Assembly (NCBI RefSeq): GCF_014193695.1 | Contig: NZ_JACHZR010000003.1 | Location: forward strand, 310,001-374,000 | Direction: 5' to 3' | Length of the DNA stretch: 64,000 nucleotides | DNA from: Rhizobium sp. BK316 | GTDB taxonomy: Bacteria > Pseudomonadota > Alphaproteobacteria > Rhizobiales > Rhizobiaceae | Shown here: positions 1-8,795 of the stretch, piece by piece | How the letters are laid out: each line of letters starts with the position of its first letter | How positions within the stretch are numbered: position 1 is the first letter of the stretch | The notes under the pieces: model-generated | Databases searched by the model: none | Seen by the model: only the letters and a program-made list of their open reading frames with translations | What the model was told of the DNA's origin: nothing | Translations under genes and position numbers: made by a program

Positions 1-567
1 CGGGGTCAGCACGTAGCCGGGGCAGATGGCGTTTACCGTCACGCCGAATTCGGCAAGCTCGAGCGCTGCCGTCTTCGTCAAGCCTAATATACCATGTTTT
101 GCCGCTACATAGGCAGATTTGAAGGGTGAGGCGACCAAGGCATGTGCCGAAGCGATGTTGATGATGCGGCCATGCTTTTTCGCCTTCATCAGCGGGATCG
201 CGGCGCGCATCGTATGGAAGGAGCTGGACAGATTGATGGCGATGATCTGATCCCACTTCTCGATCGGGAAATCCTCGATTTTCTCGACATGCTGGACGCC
301 GGCATTGTTGACGAGAACATCGACCGTTCCGAAGGTCCTGCCGGCGGTCTCGATCAGGTCGGCGATGTCAGAGGGTTTCGTCATATCGGCCGGATGATAG
401 AGTGCCTTTGCCTTCGACGATGATTCAAGGCGCTCGACTATATCATTGATTTCCTCATTCTTTCCGAAACCGTTGATGACGAGGTTGTCGCCCCTGGCAG
501 CGAAGGCGGTGGCGATCGCGAGCCCGATGCCGCTGGTGGAGCCGGTCACGACGACTGTTCTGCTCAT
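1..567 (-). CDS. bdhA: D-beta-hydroxybutyrate dehydrogenase, 3' end outside window
   Basis: This is a short-chain dehydrogenase that would oxidise 3-hydroxybutyrate to acetoacetate with NAD in the cytoplasm, a step in polyhydroxybutyrate breakdown. Reading the reverse strand from the ATG at 567 gives 189 codons open to the window edge. Visible features are the N-terminal Rossmann nucleotide-binding motif TGSTSGIG (about residues 8-15), the NNAG motif, and the catalytic YVAAK motif preceded by the conserved Ser in NIASAHA. The segment PGYVLTP near the edge is typical of this subfamily. The C-terminal quarter is missing because the window ends. It is divergent from glpK across about 180 bases. 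Family assignment is strong; the exact substrate is inferred from resemblance to rhizobial BdhA. Confidence 0.85.
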   Translation of the reverse strand, partial: MSRTVVVTGSTSGIGLAIATAFAARGDNLVINGFGKNEEINDIVERLESSSKAKALYHPADMTKPSDIADLIETAGRTFGTVDVLVNNAGVQHVEKIEDFPIEKWDQIIAINLSSSFHTMRAAIPLMKAKKHGRIINIASAHALVASPFKSAYVAAKHGILGLTKTAALELAEFGVTVNAICPGYVLTP

Positions 568-748
568 GCTTCTTCCTTCCTGACTATGAGATGCTGCATT
601 GCAACGTTGAAGCGAGGTTATGCCCAAAGGCGGCGGGCTGGCAATCGGGAAGTGGCTGAGGGACAAGAGCACTGCTTACGCCCTTCCAAGCCAGGCGGAC
701 CTGCCCTATTGATTTGCTACGACAACAGCATGCAGCGGGAGGAATCGC

Positions 749-2242
749 ATGGGTGGATATGTTCTGGCGGTCGATCAGGGAACGACCTCGACGCGGGCGA
801 TCGTCTTCGACGGCGATATGAAGATCGCCGGCATGGGCCAGAAGGAATTCACGCAGATCTATCCGCGATCCGGTTGGGTGGAGCACGATCCCGAGGAAAT
901 CTGGGATTCGGTCGTTTCAACCGTCCATATGGCACTGCGCGAAGCCAAGGTGACGGCCAAGGATATTGCCGCACTCGGCATCACCAATCAGCGTGAGACC
1001 GTCGTCGTCTGGGAGCGTGAAACCGGCAAGCCGATCCAGAATGCGATCGTCTGGCAGGACCGGCGCACCGCAAGCTATTGCGACAATCTCAAGCGGCAGG
1101 ATCTCGAGCGCACCTTCACGAAGAAAACAGGCCTCATCCTCGATCCCTATTTCTCCGGAACGAAGCTTTCCTGGATGCTCGCCAATGTGAAGGGTGCGCG
1201 CGCAAGGGCAGCGCGCGGCGACCTCTGCTTCGGCACGATTGATACGTTCCTCATCTGGCGGCTGACGGGTGGCAAGAGTTTCGTGACCGATGCGACCAAT
1301 GCATCGCGCACGCTGATGTTCAACATCGCGACCAATGAGTGGGACGAGGATCTGCTCGACATCCTGCGCGTGCCGGCCGCGATGCTGCCCGAAGTCAAGG
1401 ATTGCGCCGACGATTTCGGCACGGTCGATCTGGAGATTTTCGGCGCGGCCATTCCAATCCTCGGCGTTGCCGGCGACCAGCAGGCGGCAACGATCGGCCA
1501 GGCCTGCTTTGAGCCGGGCATGCTGAAATCGACTTACGGCACCGGCTGTTTCGCGCTCCTGAATACCGGAAGCGACATGGTGCGATCGAAGAACCGGCTG
1601 CTGACGACGATCGCCTATCGCCTTGACGGTGAGACGACCTATGCGCTGGAGGGCTCGATCTTCATTGCGGGGGCGGCGGTGCAGTGGCTGCGCGATGGCC
1701 TCGGCATCATCGACAGGGCATCCGATAGCAACGACTTGGCGGAGAAAGCCGATCCCACGCAGGAGGTCTATCTCGTGCCAGCCTTTACCGGCCTCGGTGC
1801 GCCACACTGGGATGCCAAGGCACGCGGCGCGATCTACGGCTTGACCCGCAATAGCGGCCCCGCCGAGCTTTCCCGTGCGGCACTGGAGGCCGTCTGCTAC
1901 CAGACGCGCGACCTGCTGGAGGCCATGCGGAAGGATTGGAAGAACGGCACCGACGATACGGTGCTGCGCGTCGACGGTGGCATGGTTGCCTCCGACTGGA
2001 CGATGCAGCGGCTCGCCGACCTGCTGGAAGCACCGGTCGATCGGCCCGTCATTCTGGAGACGACGGCGCTCGGAGCAGCCTGGCTTGCCGGCAGCAGGGC
2101 CGGCGTCTGGCCGGATCGGGAAAAGTTCTCTGCCACCTGGAAGCGCGACCGGCGCTTCGAACCTGTCATGGACGACAAGACTCGTGCCGTCAAGCTCAAG
2201 GGTTGGAAGAATGCGGTGAAGCGGACGCTGAGCGAGGGGTAA
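749..2242 (+). CDS. glpK: Glycerol kinase
   Basis: The enzyme phosphorylates glycerol to sn-glycerol 3-phosphate using ATP, the entry step of cytoplasmic glycerol catabolism. It is a 497-residue FGGY-family kinase, the usual length for GlpK. The N-terminal phosphate-binding motif [10 protein letters not shown] is at about residues 9-18, GITNQRET and the glycerol-contact WQDRR follow, and the second ATPase half carries [14 protein letters not shown] and the C-terminal DGGM motif. An AGGAGGA-like stretch (GGGAGGAATCGC) lies just before the ATG. No other glp gene is adjacent. It ends only 3 bases from the stop of the convergent gene on the other strand. Confidence 0.95.
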   Translation: MGGYVLAVDQGTTSTRAIVFDGDMKIAGMGQKEFTQIYPRSGWVEHDPEEIWDSVVSTVHMALREAKVTAKDIAALGITNQRETVVVWERETGKPIQNAIVWQDRRTASYCDNLKRQDLERTFTKKTGLILDPYFSGTKLSWMLANVKGARARAARGDLCFGTIDTFLIWRLTGGKSFVTDATNASRTLMFNIATNEWDEDLLDILRVPAAMLPEVKDCADDFGTVDLEIFGAAIPILGVAGDQQAATIGQACFEPGMLKSTYGTGCFALLNTGSDMVRSKNRLLTTIAYRLDGETTYALEGSIFIAGAAVQWLRDGLGIIDRASDSNDLAEKADPTQEVYLVPAFTGLGAPHWDAKARGAIYGLTRNSGPAELSRAALEAVCYQTRDLLEAMRKDWKNGTDDTVLRVDGGMVASDWTMQRLADLLEAPVDRPVILETTALGAAWLAGSRAGVWPDREKFSATWKRDRRFEPVMDDKTRAVKLKGWKNAVKRTLSEG

Positions 2243-2245
2243 GCT

Positions 2246-3109
2246 TCACTTCTGCTGAGGCGTTCGCAATTGCTGTTCCAGATCAGCTACCGTGCGTTCG
2301 AATTCCTGAACCTGGCGTCTACGATCTGTACCCTCGTCGAGGGACGCGGTCGCCTCCAGGGCGATTGCCAAGCACTGTTTTAGTCGCGGAAGATTTGTAG
2401 CCGCCATTTGCCCTTGAGCGGCGGCATTCAACGCGACCATTGCATGATAGGAGACAAAAGGCTGTTCTACCTTCGGGCGTTCCGCGAGCCAATTCAGCAA
2501 TTCGTAATCGGGAAGCATTTGCAGAGATGCAATCGCCTGGAGCCTCTTTCCTGGTGACGGCGATCCTACCAACTCGTAACGGATGCGGGCTGCGGCCTTG
2601 CCGACCGTTCTCATCTGCGACATAATCGCCTCCATGGCTCGCGTCCTATTGGAACCGGACGGCAGTGAGGCACGAGTCTGCTCATACTGTGCTGCAAGTT
2701 GATCCACAATCTTACGGATGTAGTTTACGTCGGAATGTTTGGTGAGTTCGTCGACAGTTTCTGCGCGAGCGACATCTCCCGTGGTCGGCAAATCGCTTTT
2801 GCTGCCGGATTTTTCGGCACTCGCTTCGGCTTGTTTCAGCTCTGAGCTGATTTTTCCTTCCATTCCCCAGAACTTGAATTCGCTCAAACCACCCAGCATG
2901 GCCGCAATCTGTCGTCTAAAGAGGCTAACTGAAACAAGAACGACGATCGGCCAAGCAACCGATGAAATTAGTTGTGCGAATGCTTCTACTGTCGCTGGAT
3001 CGACAAAATCTGGTTGTGACGGCGGTGTCGGGTTGGCGGCCGCTCGTAGCAGCTCAGTCAACGCGGCGATAAACTCAGGCGAGGGAGCGGTCTGAGACGT
3101 TTCGATCAT
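2246..3109 (-). CDS. Membrane-anchored protein of unknown function
   Basis: I cannot name this 287-residue protein. One transmembrane segment lies at about residues 44-64 (SSVAWPIVVLVSVSLF). It is followed by a basic/amphipathic stretch with a FKFWGMEGKIS motif, a helical charged linker (about 90-180), and a C-terminal helical block (about 185-235) containing SPGKRLQAIASLQMLPDYE and PFVSYHAMVAL. The C-terminal block resembles, from memory, a module seen in bacterial signalling or effector-associated proteins; that is inference. I chose the ATG at 3109, with GGGG about 8 bases upstream, over an in-frame TTG at 3127. By eye the gene is less G+C-rich than its neighbours, which would fit acquisition by transfer. 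Confidence 0.6.
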   Translation of the reverse strand: MIETSQTAPSPEFIAALTELLRAAANPTPPSQPDFVDPATVEAFAQLISSVAWPIVVLVSVSLFRRQIAAMLGGLSEFKFWGMEGKISSELKQAEASAEKSGSKSDLPTTGDVARAETVDELTKHSDVNYIRKIVDQLAAQYEQTRASLPSGSNRTRAMEAIMSQMRTVGKAAARIRYELVGSPSPGKRLQAIASLQMLPDYELLNWLAERPKVEQPFVSYHAMVALNAAAQGQMAATNLPRLKQCLAIALEATASLDEGTDRRRQVQEFERTVADLEQQLRTPQQK

Positions 3110-3347
3110 GCCTATGCCCCAAGTCAACAGTGTGTATGACAGCCATAGACATTGTGTTTTTTCAACTTAAATCTCCGATTGTGGCCCATAAGACGAACGC
3201 CGCACGCGATCTACTTTTCCAGCCAGGATGTTGCGGTGCTCCAGAAGGTCACGTTGGCGCCGAGATTGCCGAGCCCATGCGCATCGTGAATCGGGATGCT
3301 TCGATCAGATTCACTCGTTTTCCCATCCGCAATTTTTTGATGCGGCC

Positions 3348-3374
3348 TGTCGGCCAAACGGTTACTCCTTCGTC
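3348..3374 (+). promoter_or_regulatory. Candidate ECF42-type promoter
   Basis: TGTCGG (3348-3353) and CGTC (3371-3374) are separated by 17 bases, ending 21 bases before the ATG of the DGPF gene. The motif described for ECF42 sigma factors, as I recall it, is TGTCGA at -35 and CG(A/T)C at -10. This fits autoregulation of the DGPF/sigma operon. It was identified by eye only. Confidence 0.5.
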
Positions 3375-3395
3375 ATTCGGAAAGAGGAGCTACCG

Positions 3396-3770
3396 ATGCT
3401 TTACGCAATCCTTTGCTACGCCAATGAGGAAACCGTTTTTGCCTGGACCGAGGAGGAAGAGGCTGCCGTCATGGGAAATCTCCATGCCGTGATCGAGCCG
3501 CTTGCCGCTGCCGGCAAGCTCGGCCCGACCGGCCGGCTGATGCCGACGACGACCGCAGCGACCGTGCGCAAGGGCAGGGACGAGGCCTTCGTTGTCGACG
3601 GTCCGTTTGCGGAAACGAAAGAGGCGCTTCTCGGCTTCTATACGGTTGATTTCGAAACGCTGGATGAGGCGATCGCCTTCTCGAAACAGCTTTCGGCGGT
3701 CAATCCGGGTTCCACCTCTTACGAAATTCGGCCGTTCTACACCTTCAGGCCGGGAGAGATCGCATCATGA
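3396..3770 (+). CDS. DGPF/YCII-domain protein, partner of ECF42 sigma factor
   Basis: This 124-residue protein belongs to the YCII-related DGPF family, small ferredoxin-like-fold proteins encoded next to ECF42 sigma factors. The signature VDGPFAETKEALLGFY is at about residues 66-81. Its biochemical role is not established; the family is thought to work with the sigma factor. The ATG at 3396 follows GAGGAG by 6 bases, so upstream in-frame ATGs are not needed. Its last codons overlap the sigma gene start by 4 bases (ATGA), implying translational coupling. Confidence 0.85.
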   Translation: MLYAILCYANEETVFAWTEEEEAAVMGNLHAVIEPLAAAGKLGPTGRLMPTTTAATVRKGRDEAFVVDGPFAETKEALLGFYTVDFETLDEAIAFSKQLSAVNPGSTSYEIRPFYTFRPGEIAS

Positions 3771-5026
3771 CAGACATTGCCTGGATCGACCTCGCGCTTG
3801 CCTCGGCCCGGCCGAAGGCGCTCGGCGCGCTGCTGCGCTATTTCCGCAATCTCGATACTGCGGAAGAGGCGTTTCAGGAGGCGTGCCTGAGGGCGATCCG
3901 GACGTGGCCGGAAAAAGGGCCGCCGCGCGACCCGACGGCCTGGCTGATCTTCGTCGGCCGCAACAGCGGCATCGATGCGGTGCGCAAGCGGGCGAAGATC
4001 CAGGCGCTGCCGGATGAGGATCAGATTTCGGATAGGGAGGATGCCGAAAGCGATATCGCCGATCGGCTGGACGATTCCCATTATCGCGACGATATCCTGC
4101 GGCTGCTGTTCATCTGCTGCCATCCGGACCTGCCTGCCACGCAGCAGATTGCGCTGGCGCTGCGCATCGTCTCCGGCCTGTCGGTCTCGCAGATCGCCCG
4201 TGCCTTCCTCGTCTCCGAAACCGCCATGGAACAGCGCATCACGCGCGCCAAGGCGCGGGTGGCGAAGGCCGGTGTGCCCTTCGAAACGCCGAGCCCGCAG
4301 GAGAGGGCCGAGCGACTGACGATCGTCAGCACGATGATCTATCTGATCTTCAACGAGGGCTACAGTCAGGCCGATCCGGAGCAGGAGGCGGCCGCCTTCA
4401 GCGACGAGGCGATCCGGCTGGCGCGGCTGATGCTGCATATCTTCCCCGCCGAGCCGGAACTGATGGGGTTGCTGTCCCTGATGCTCTTGCAGATTTCCCG
4501 CCGGCAGGCACGCTTCAGCGCCGAAGACGAGATCGTGCTGCTCGAGGATCAGGACCGTTCACTCTGGAACCAGCCCTTGATCAACGAAGCCCTGGCTCTG
4601 CTCGACAAGGCGCTGCGTCATCGCAAGCCCGGTCCCTATCAGCTCCAGGCGGCAATCGCCGCCGTTCATTCGCGCGCCAAGCGGGCTGAGGATACAGACT
4701 GGGTGGAAATCGATCTGCTTTATCGAGCGCTGGAACGTGTCCAGCCGTCGCCTGTGGTGACGCTCAACCGCGCGGTTGTGGTCTCAAAGCTGAATGGACC
4801 GCAGGAGGCGCTCGACCTGATCGAGCAGCTCGATGACAAGCTCGGCGGCTATTTCTACTACCATGGTCTGCGCGGCAATCTGCTGAAGCAGCTCGGCCGC
4901 ATCGCGCAGGCGCGCGTCGCCTTCGATCGCGCCATCGCGCTTGCCCATTCGGCGGCGGAAGCTGCCCATATCCGCCGGCAGATCGACAAGATGCAGGAAG
5001 AGGCGGCGCAGCCAGCGACGAAATAA
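3767..5026 (+). CDS. ECF42-type RNA polymerase sigma factor with C-terminal helical extension
   Basis: This 419-residue protein has sigma-70 region 2 at about residues 10-75 (ALLRYFRNLDTAEEAFQEAC, then DPTAWLIFVGRN) and region 4 at about 105-165 (ATQQIALALRIVSGLSVSQI). It is followed by a long C-terminal extension (about 190-410) rich in TPR-like helices (LNRAVVVSK, YHGLRGNLLKQLGR). That length and the DGPF partner are characteristic of ECF42, which has no dedicated anti-sigma gene; the extension is thought to control activity. It overlaps the DGPF gene by 4 bases. The inducing signal cannot be deduced from sequence. Confidence 0.9.
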   Translation: MTDIAWIDLALASARPKALGALLRYFRNLDTAEEAFQEACLRAIRTWPEKGPPRDPTAWLIFVGRNSGIDAVRKRAKIQALPDEDQISDREDAESDIADRLDDSHYRDDILRLLFICCHPDLPATQQIALALRIVSGLSVSQIARAFLVSETAMEQRITRAKARVAKAGVPFETPSPQERAERLTIVSTMIYLIFNEGYSQADPEQEAAAFSDEAIRLARLMLHIFPAEPELMGLLSLMLLQISRRQARFSAEDEIVLLEDQDRSLWNQPLINEALALLDKALRHRKPGPYQLQAAIAAVHSRAKRAEDTDWVEIDLLYRALERVQPSPVVTLNRAVVVSKLNGPQEALDLIEQLDDKLGGYFYYHGLRGNLLKQLGRIAQARVAFDRAIALAHSAAEAAHIRRQIDKMQEEAAQPATK

Positions 5027-5077
5027 AGTCCAGCCCGCGAGCCTTCGATCTGGATTCGGATTGGCGAAGCCTCATAT

Positions 5078-5097
5078 ATGTAGTAATGTTTCTACAT
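5078..5097. promoter_or_regulatory. Candidate toxin-antitoxin operator
   Basis: A perfect inverted repeat ATGTAG-N8-CTACAT lies just before the antitoxin ribosome-binding site (GAGGTG at 5099-5104). The placement is typical for autorepression by an antitoxin/toxin complex. Binding is inferred from position and symmetry. Confidence 0.55.
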
Positions 5098-5110
5098 TGA
5101 GGTGATTGCC

Positions 5111-5362
5111 ATGACCGTGATGACCAGCAGACAGTTCAACCAAGATAGCAGCAGCGCCAAAAAGGCGGCAGCGAAGGGTCCGGTTTTCATAACCGACCGC
5201 GGCAAGCCTTCGCATGTCCTCCTGACAATGGAGGAATATACCAAGCTTACCGGAAAGACGCTGAGCATCGCGGAGCGCTTTTATTCACCGGGTGCGGACG
5301 AGATCGATTTCGAGCCGCCGCGGATCGACGATGTCGGACTGAAGGCGGTTGATTTCTCCTGA
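5111..5362 (+). CDS. Phd/YefM-family antitoxin
   Basis: This 83-residue antitoxin starts MTVMTSRQFNQDSSSAKKAA, with the family motif GPVFITDRGKPSHVLLTMEEY at about residues 23-43. The N-terminal part should bind DNA and dimerise; the C-terminal tail (about residues 55-83, rich in acidic and aromatic residues) should neutralise the PIN toxin encoded next. I chose the ATG at 5111 because GAGGTG ends 6 bases upstream; a GTG at 5102 lies inside that site. Its stop overlaps the toxin ATG by one base (TGATG), so the two are coupled. The operator at 5078-5097 suggests autoregulation. Confidence 0.85.
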   Translation: MTVMTSRQFNQDSSSAKKAAAKGPVFITDRGKPSHVLLTMEEYTKLTGKTLSIAERFYSPGADEIDFEPPRIDDVGLKAVDFS

Positions 5363-5784
5363 TGTATCTCATCGATACGAATGTCTTATCGGAATTTCGC
5401 AAGCTCTTGACCGGTCGCGCGGATCAAAGTTTTTCGCGATGGTTCGAGGGGGTGGCTATCGAGCAGCTACATGTTTCGGTCATGACGCTGTTCGAGATCG
5501 AATATGGCATATTGCGGCTTCAGCGTTACGACGCCAGGCAGGCTTCTGTTCTGGGTGACTGGTTCGAGCAGGCGAAGACCCAGATGCAGGGGCGGATCAT
5601 CGATATTGATAGGGCCATCGCGTTGCGGTGTGCTGCTCTGCATATTCCCGATCCGCGATCGCAGCGGGATTCCTTCATCGGCGCGACGGCGCTCATTCAT
5701 GGGCTGACGCTTCTTACCCGCAATGTGAGAGACTTCACGGGAATGGGTGTGGAAATCATCGATCCGTGGCAGGCACCGGCCTGA
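5362..5784 (+). CDS. PIN-domain ribonuclease toxin (VapC/FitB type)
   Basis: This 140-residue PIN-domain protein is predicted to be a magnesium-dependent ribonuclease. Acidic active-site residues are visible: D5 in [10 protein letters not shown]45 in TLFEIEYG, D103 in [11 protein letters not shown] and D124 in TRNVRDF. With the upstream Phd-type antitoxin it forms a type II toxin-antitoxin module transcribed from one promoter. All expected acidic positions are present and there is no truncation, so it is probably functional. The RNA target is unknown. Confidence 0.85.
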   Translation: MYLIDTNVLSEFRKLLTGRADQSFSRWFEGVAIEQLHVSVMTLFEIEYGILRLQRYDARQASVLGDWFEQAKTQMQGRIIDIDRAIALRCAALHIPDPRSQRDSFIGATALIHGLTLLTRNVRDFTGMGVEIIDPWQAPA

Positions 5785-5884
5785 CGCGGCCATCAACTTT
5801 ATCGAACAATCCGTTCCAGAATTTCCGTTTGCTCCGAGCCCTGCCGGACCTTATCTCAGGGGCAAGTTCAACAGGGTGCCGATC

Positions 5885-6943
5885 ATGGAACTGGGCCTTT
5901 ATACATTTGCAGACGTCAATCCGAACGCTTCCCGCAAGGGAGTGGAAGCGGCCGAGCGGATCAGGCATCTGATCGAGGAGATCGAGCTCGCCGATCAGGT
6001 CGGGCTCGATGTCTTCGGGCTCGGCGAACACCATCGACCTGATTATGTGGCCTCCGCACCGGTGGTCGCGCTTGCTGCCGCCGCGACGAAGACCAAGACT
6101 ATTCGTCTTACCAGCGCCGTCACGGTTCTCTCTTCGGACGATCCGGTGCGGGTGTTCCAGCAGTTTGCGACGCTCGACCTGATTTCCAACGGCCGTGCGG
6201 AGATCATGGCGGGGCGCGGCTCCTTCATCGAATCCTTCCCGCTCTTCGGCTACAATCTCGAAGATTACGACCAGCTCTTCGAGGAGAAGCTCGATCTTCT
6301 TCTGGCTCTGCGCGACAACGAGGTGGTCGACTGGAAGGGTGAGCTGCGCGCGCCGATCCATGGCCGCGGCGTTTATCCGCGGCCGCTGCAGGATCCGCTG
6401 CCGCTGTGGATTGCGGTGGGCGGTACGCCGCAGTCGGCAGCGCGCGCCGGTGCGCTCGGCCTGCCGGTGGCGCTTGCGATCATCGGTGGCGAATATCCGC
6501 GTTTTGCGCCGCTGTTCGATCTCTATCGGGAAGCGGCCCGCCGGGCGGGGCAGGATGCGACGAAGCTGAAGACCAGCATCAACGTTCACGGTTTCATCGC
6601 CGATACGACGGAGGCCGCGGCCGACCAGTTCTACGGTCCGCAGGCCGAAGTGATGAACCGCATCGGCCGCGAGCGCGGCTGGGGACCGACGAGCCGGGCG
6701 CATTTCGACATGTCGCGCGGCCCGACCGGCAATCTCTTCCTCGGCGATCCGGAACTGGTGGCAGAAAAGATCATTGCCGCCCACAAGGTTTTCCGCAACG
6801 ACCGCTTCCTGCTGCAGATGGCGATCGGCCAGATGCCGCACGACCAGATCATGCGCGGAATCGAACTTTACGGTACAAAAGTAGCGCCGATCGTCAGAAA
6901 GGCATTGACTGGGGCTTCCGAAGACGCGAAATCCACCGCTTGA
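5885..6943 (+). CDS. LLM-class flavin-dependent oxidoreductase (luciferase-like)
   Basis: This 352-residue luciferase-like monooxygenase family protein is predicted to be a TIM-barrel flavin enzyme in the cytoplasm. The motifs [12 protein letters not shown] (about residues 46-57), [20 protein letters not shown] and [21 protein letters not shown] are typical. The reading frame is open further upstream to 5747, but those codons overlap the toxin gene, so I place the start at the ATG at 5885 ([15 protein letters not shown]). The substrate cannot be told from the sequence. It stands alone between the toxin-antitoxin pair and map. Confidence 0.85.
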   Translation: MELGLYTFADVNPNASRKGVEAAERIRHLIEEIELADQVGLDVFGLGEHHRPDYVASAPVVALAAAATKTKTIRLTSAVTVLSSDDPVRVFQQFATLDLISNGRAEIMAGRGSFIESFPLFGYNLEDYDQLFEEKLDLLLALRDNEVVDWKGELRAPIHGRGVYPRPLQDPLPLWIAVGGTPQSAARAGALGLPVALAIIGGEYPRFAPLFDLYREAARRAGQDATKLKTSINVHGFIADTTEAAADQFYGPQAEVMNRIGRERGWGPTSRAHFDMSRGPTGNLFLGDPELVAEKIIAAHKVFRNDRFLLQMAIGQMPHDQIMRGIELYGTKVAPIVRKALTGASEDAKSTA

Positions 6944-6983
6944 CGAAGAGCCTGTCGCTCTCGGGTGAAACCGGAACGGGTCT

Positions 6984-7733
6984 ATGGTTATCGAGAACGA
7001 CGAGGAACTTACCAAGCTCAAGGATATCGGCCGCATCTGTGCCAACGCCATACAGGTGATGGCGGCGGCGATGGAGCCGGGCATGACGACGCTCGAACTC
7101 GACCAGATCGGCCGCAAGGTTCTGGAAGATGCCGGCGCGCGCTCGGCGCCTGAATTCTGCTACCAGTTTCCGGGCGCGACCTGCATCAGCGTCAACGAGG
7201 AAATTGCCCACGGCATTCCCGGCCCGCGTGTCATCCGTCCGGGGGATCTCGTCAATATCGACGTTTCGGCGGAAAAGGACGGCTTTTTTGCCGATACCGG
7301 CGCCTCTTTCGCCGTGCCGCCGGTCAAGTCGAAGATCGAGAAGCTGTGCCGGGACGGCCGGCGGGCGCTGTGGGTCGGCCTCAACCAGATCAAAGCCGGC
7401 GAGCCGCTGGCGAAGATCGGCAATGCCGTCGGCGCCTTTGCCCAGAAGAACCGCTATACGCTCGTTGCCAATCTCGCGAGCCACGGCGTCGGCCGTTCGC
7501 TGCATGAGGAACCGGCCGAGCTTTCCACCTGGCCCGATCCGTCCGAGCGGCGCATGATGACGGAAGGCCTCGTTTTTACCGTCGAGCCGTTCCTGTCGCT
7601 CGGGGCAACGTGGGCAGAAGGCGGCGATGACGCCTGGACGCTTTATGCCGATCCCCAAGCCCCGACGGTGCAGTACGAGCACACAGTCGTTGCAACCCGC
7701 AACGGGCCGATTATTCTGACATTGGCGGCTTGA
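6984..7733 (+). CDS. map: Methionine aminopeptidase, type I
   Basis: The enzyme removes the initiator methionine from nascent cytoplasmic proteins. It is 249 residues, the usual length for type I. Metal-binding and active-site motifs are visible: NIDVSAEKDGFFADTG (two Asp ligands), LASHGVGRSLHEEP (His), FTVEPFL (Glu) and QYEHTVV (Glu). The N-terminal SH3-binding or zinc-finger extension found in some homologues is absent. Rhizobia usually carry more than one map gene, so this may be one of several copies. It precedes the GreA-like gene by about 30 bases on the same strand and may be co-transcribed. Confidence 0.92.
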   Translation: MVIENDEELTKLKDIGRICANAIQVMAAAMEPGMTTLELDQIGRKVLEDAGARSAPEFCYQFPGATCISVNEEIAHGIPGPRVIRPGDLVNIDVSAEKDGFFADTGASFAVPPVKSKIEKLCRDGRRALWVGLNQIKAGEPLAKIGNAVGAFAQKNRYTLVANLASHGVGRSLHEEPAELSTWPDPSERRMMTEGLVFTVEPFLSLGATWAEGGDDAWTLYADPQAPTVQYEHTVVATRNGPIILTLAA

Positions 7734-7763
7734 GGGGCATCACCCTCGCTGTTGGAGGTCGAG

Positions 7764-8246
7764 ATGGCTGTTGCCTTTACCAAGGAAGAAAGTGCCGAAA
7801 CCGCAGCGGAAACGCTGCTGCCCGACCGGCCGATTTCGCCGCATCCCAATCTCGTGACGGAGGCCGGGCTGAAGGCACTTGAACTGCAGGTGCAGGACGC
7901 GCGCCAGGCCTATGAGGCTGCGAGCATGATCGAAGATGTCAACGAACGGCGGCGGCAGCAGGCCAATCCTCTGCGCGACTTGCGTTATTTCGTCGAACGC
8001 GTCCGCACGGCGCAACTGGTTGCCGACCCGAGCGCGACCGACGTGGTGGCCTTCGGAAGCACGGTCACCTTCAGCCGCGATGACGGGCGGGTGCAGACCT
8101 ATCGCATCGTCGGAGAGGACGAGGCCGATCCGAAAGCCGGGTCGATTTCCTATGTTGCGCCGGTCGCTCGGCTCCTCATGGGCAAGGCCGTTGGAGATGT
8201 CGTCACTGCCGGCGATCAGGAACTTGAGGTGATCAGGATTTCATAG
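7764..8246 (+). CDS. GreA/GreB-family transcription elongation factor-like protein
   Basis: This 160-residue protein has the C-terminal FKBP-like Gre domain (about residues 85-158) with TYRIVGEDEADPKAGSISYV and LLMGKAVGDVV, which match GreA/GreB well. The N-terminal region is helical, but I do not see the GDLxENAEY-type motif that marks the catalytic coiled-coil tip of GreA. It may therefore bind RNA polymerase without stimulating transcript cleavage, as proposed for some Gre-like paralogues. The ATG at 7764 follows GGAGG (7754-7758); a TTG at 7752 overlaps that site and is rejected. Confidence 0.8.
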   Translation: MAVAFTKEESAETAAETLLPDRPISPHPNLVTEAGLKALELQVQDARQAYEAASMIEDVNERRRQQANPLRDLRYFVERVRTAQLVADPSATDVVAFGSTVTFSRDDGRVQTYRIVGEDEADPKAGSISYVAPVARLLMGKAVGDVVTAGDQELEVIRIS

Positions 8247-8276
8247 AGTGCCGCATGCGCTTTGTGTGCGGCACTC
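8246..8276. terminator. Bidirectional hairpin between convergent genes
   Basis: GAGTGCCGC (8246-8254) pairs perfectly with GCGGCACTC (8268-8276). The hairpin begins at the last base of the Gre-like stop codon and is followed by ATGTTTTGC. It lies between convergent genes, so it probably serves both. Confidence 0.65.
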
Positions 8277-8286
8277 ATGTTTTGCT

Positions 8287-8685
8287 TCAGGCCGCCTGCG
8301 GCAGGCGGGCGATGACCTTGATCTCGAAATCGAAGCCGGCTAGCCAGTTTACGCCGATAGCCGTCCAGTTCGGATAGGGCGCCTCGCCGATTTCCTTCAT
8401 TCTGATGTCCGAGATGATCTGCCACTGTGCTTCGGGATCGGTGTGGAAGCTCGTGACATCGACGACGTCGTCGAATGTGGCACCGGCAGCCGCCAGCACG
8501 GCTTTCAGATTGTCGAAGGCAAGCTGCACCTGCTTTGCGAAATCGGGCTCGGGCGAGCCGTCCTCACGGCTGCCGACCTGGCCGGAGACGAAGAGCAGGT
8601 CGCCGGAGCGGATTGCCGCGGAATAGCGGTTGATTTCATAGAGCGCCTGCCGGCCGGCCGGGAAGATCGCGTCACGCTTGGCCAT
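8287..8685 (-). CDS. RidA/YjgF-family enamine/imine deaminase-like protein
   Basis: This 132-residue member of the RidA superfamily is predicted to form cytoplasmic trimers that hydrolyse reactive enamines or imines, or a diverged function. Family motifs include LLFVSGQVGSREDGS (about residues 29-43), AFDNLKAVLAAAGATFDDVVDVTSF and PNWTAIGVNWLAGFDFEIKVIA. The Arg of the canonical catalytic RxxxG region near the C-terminus is not obvious, because NWTAIGV replaces the usual RxxV. Another YjgF subgroup is therefore possible. The ATG at 8685 follows AGGAG. It is divergent from a TetR gene with shared operators and is presumably its target. Confidence 0.85.
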   Translation of the reverse strand: MAKRDAIFPAGRQALYEINRYSAAIRSGDLLFVSGQVGSREDGSPEPDFAKQVQLAFDNLKAVLAAAGATFDDVVDVTSFHTDPEAQWQIISDIRMKEIGEAPYPNWTAIGVNWLAGFDFEIKVIARLPQAA

Positions 8686-8795
8686 TGTTTTTCTCCTGTA
8701 GACAAAAGGGTACCCATCGCCGAACACGCGTTCGTCGTGAGAGGGAAAGCATTCGTGGATACGGGGCTTGCCCGTCATGCGGAGCTGCAATTGAT

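Noticed and set aside
5756..7117. 453-residue minus-strand frame opposite the luciferase-like gene
   Set aside because: It is the antisense of a clear LLM-class oxidoreductase and of the map start.
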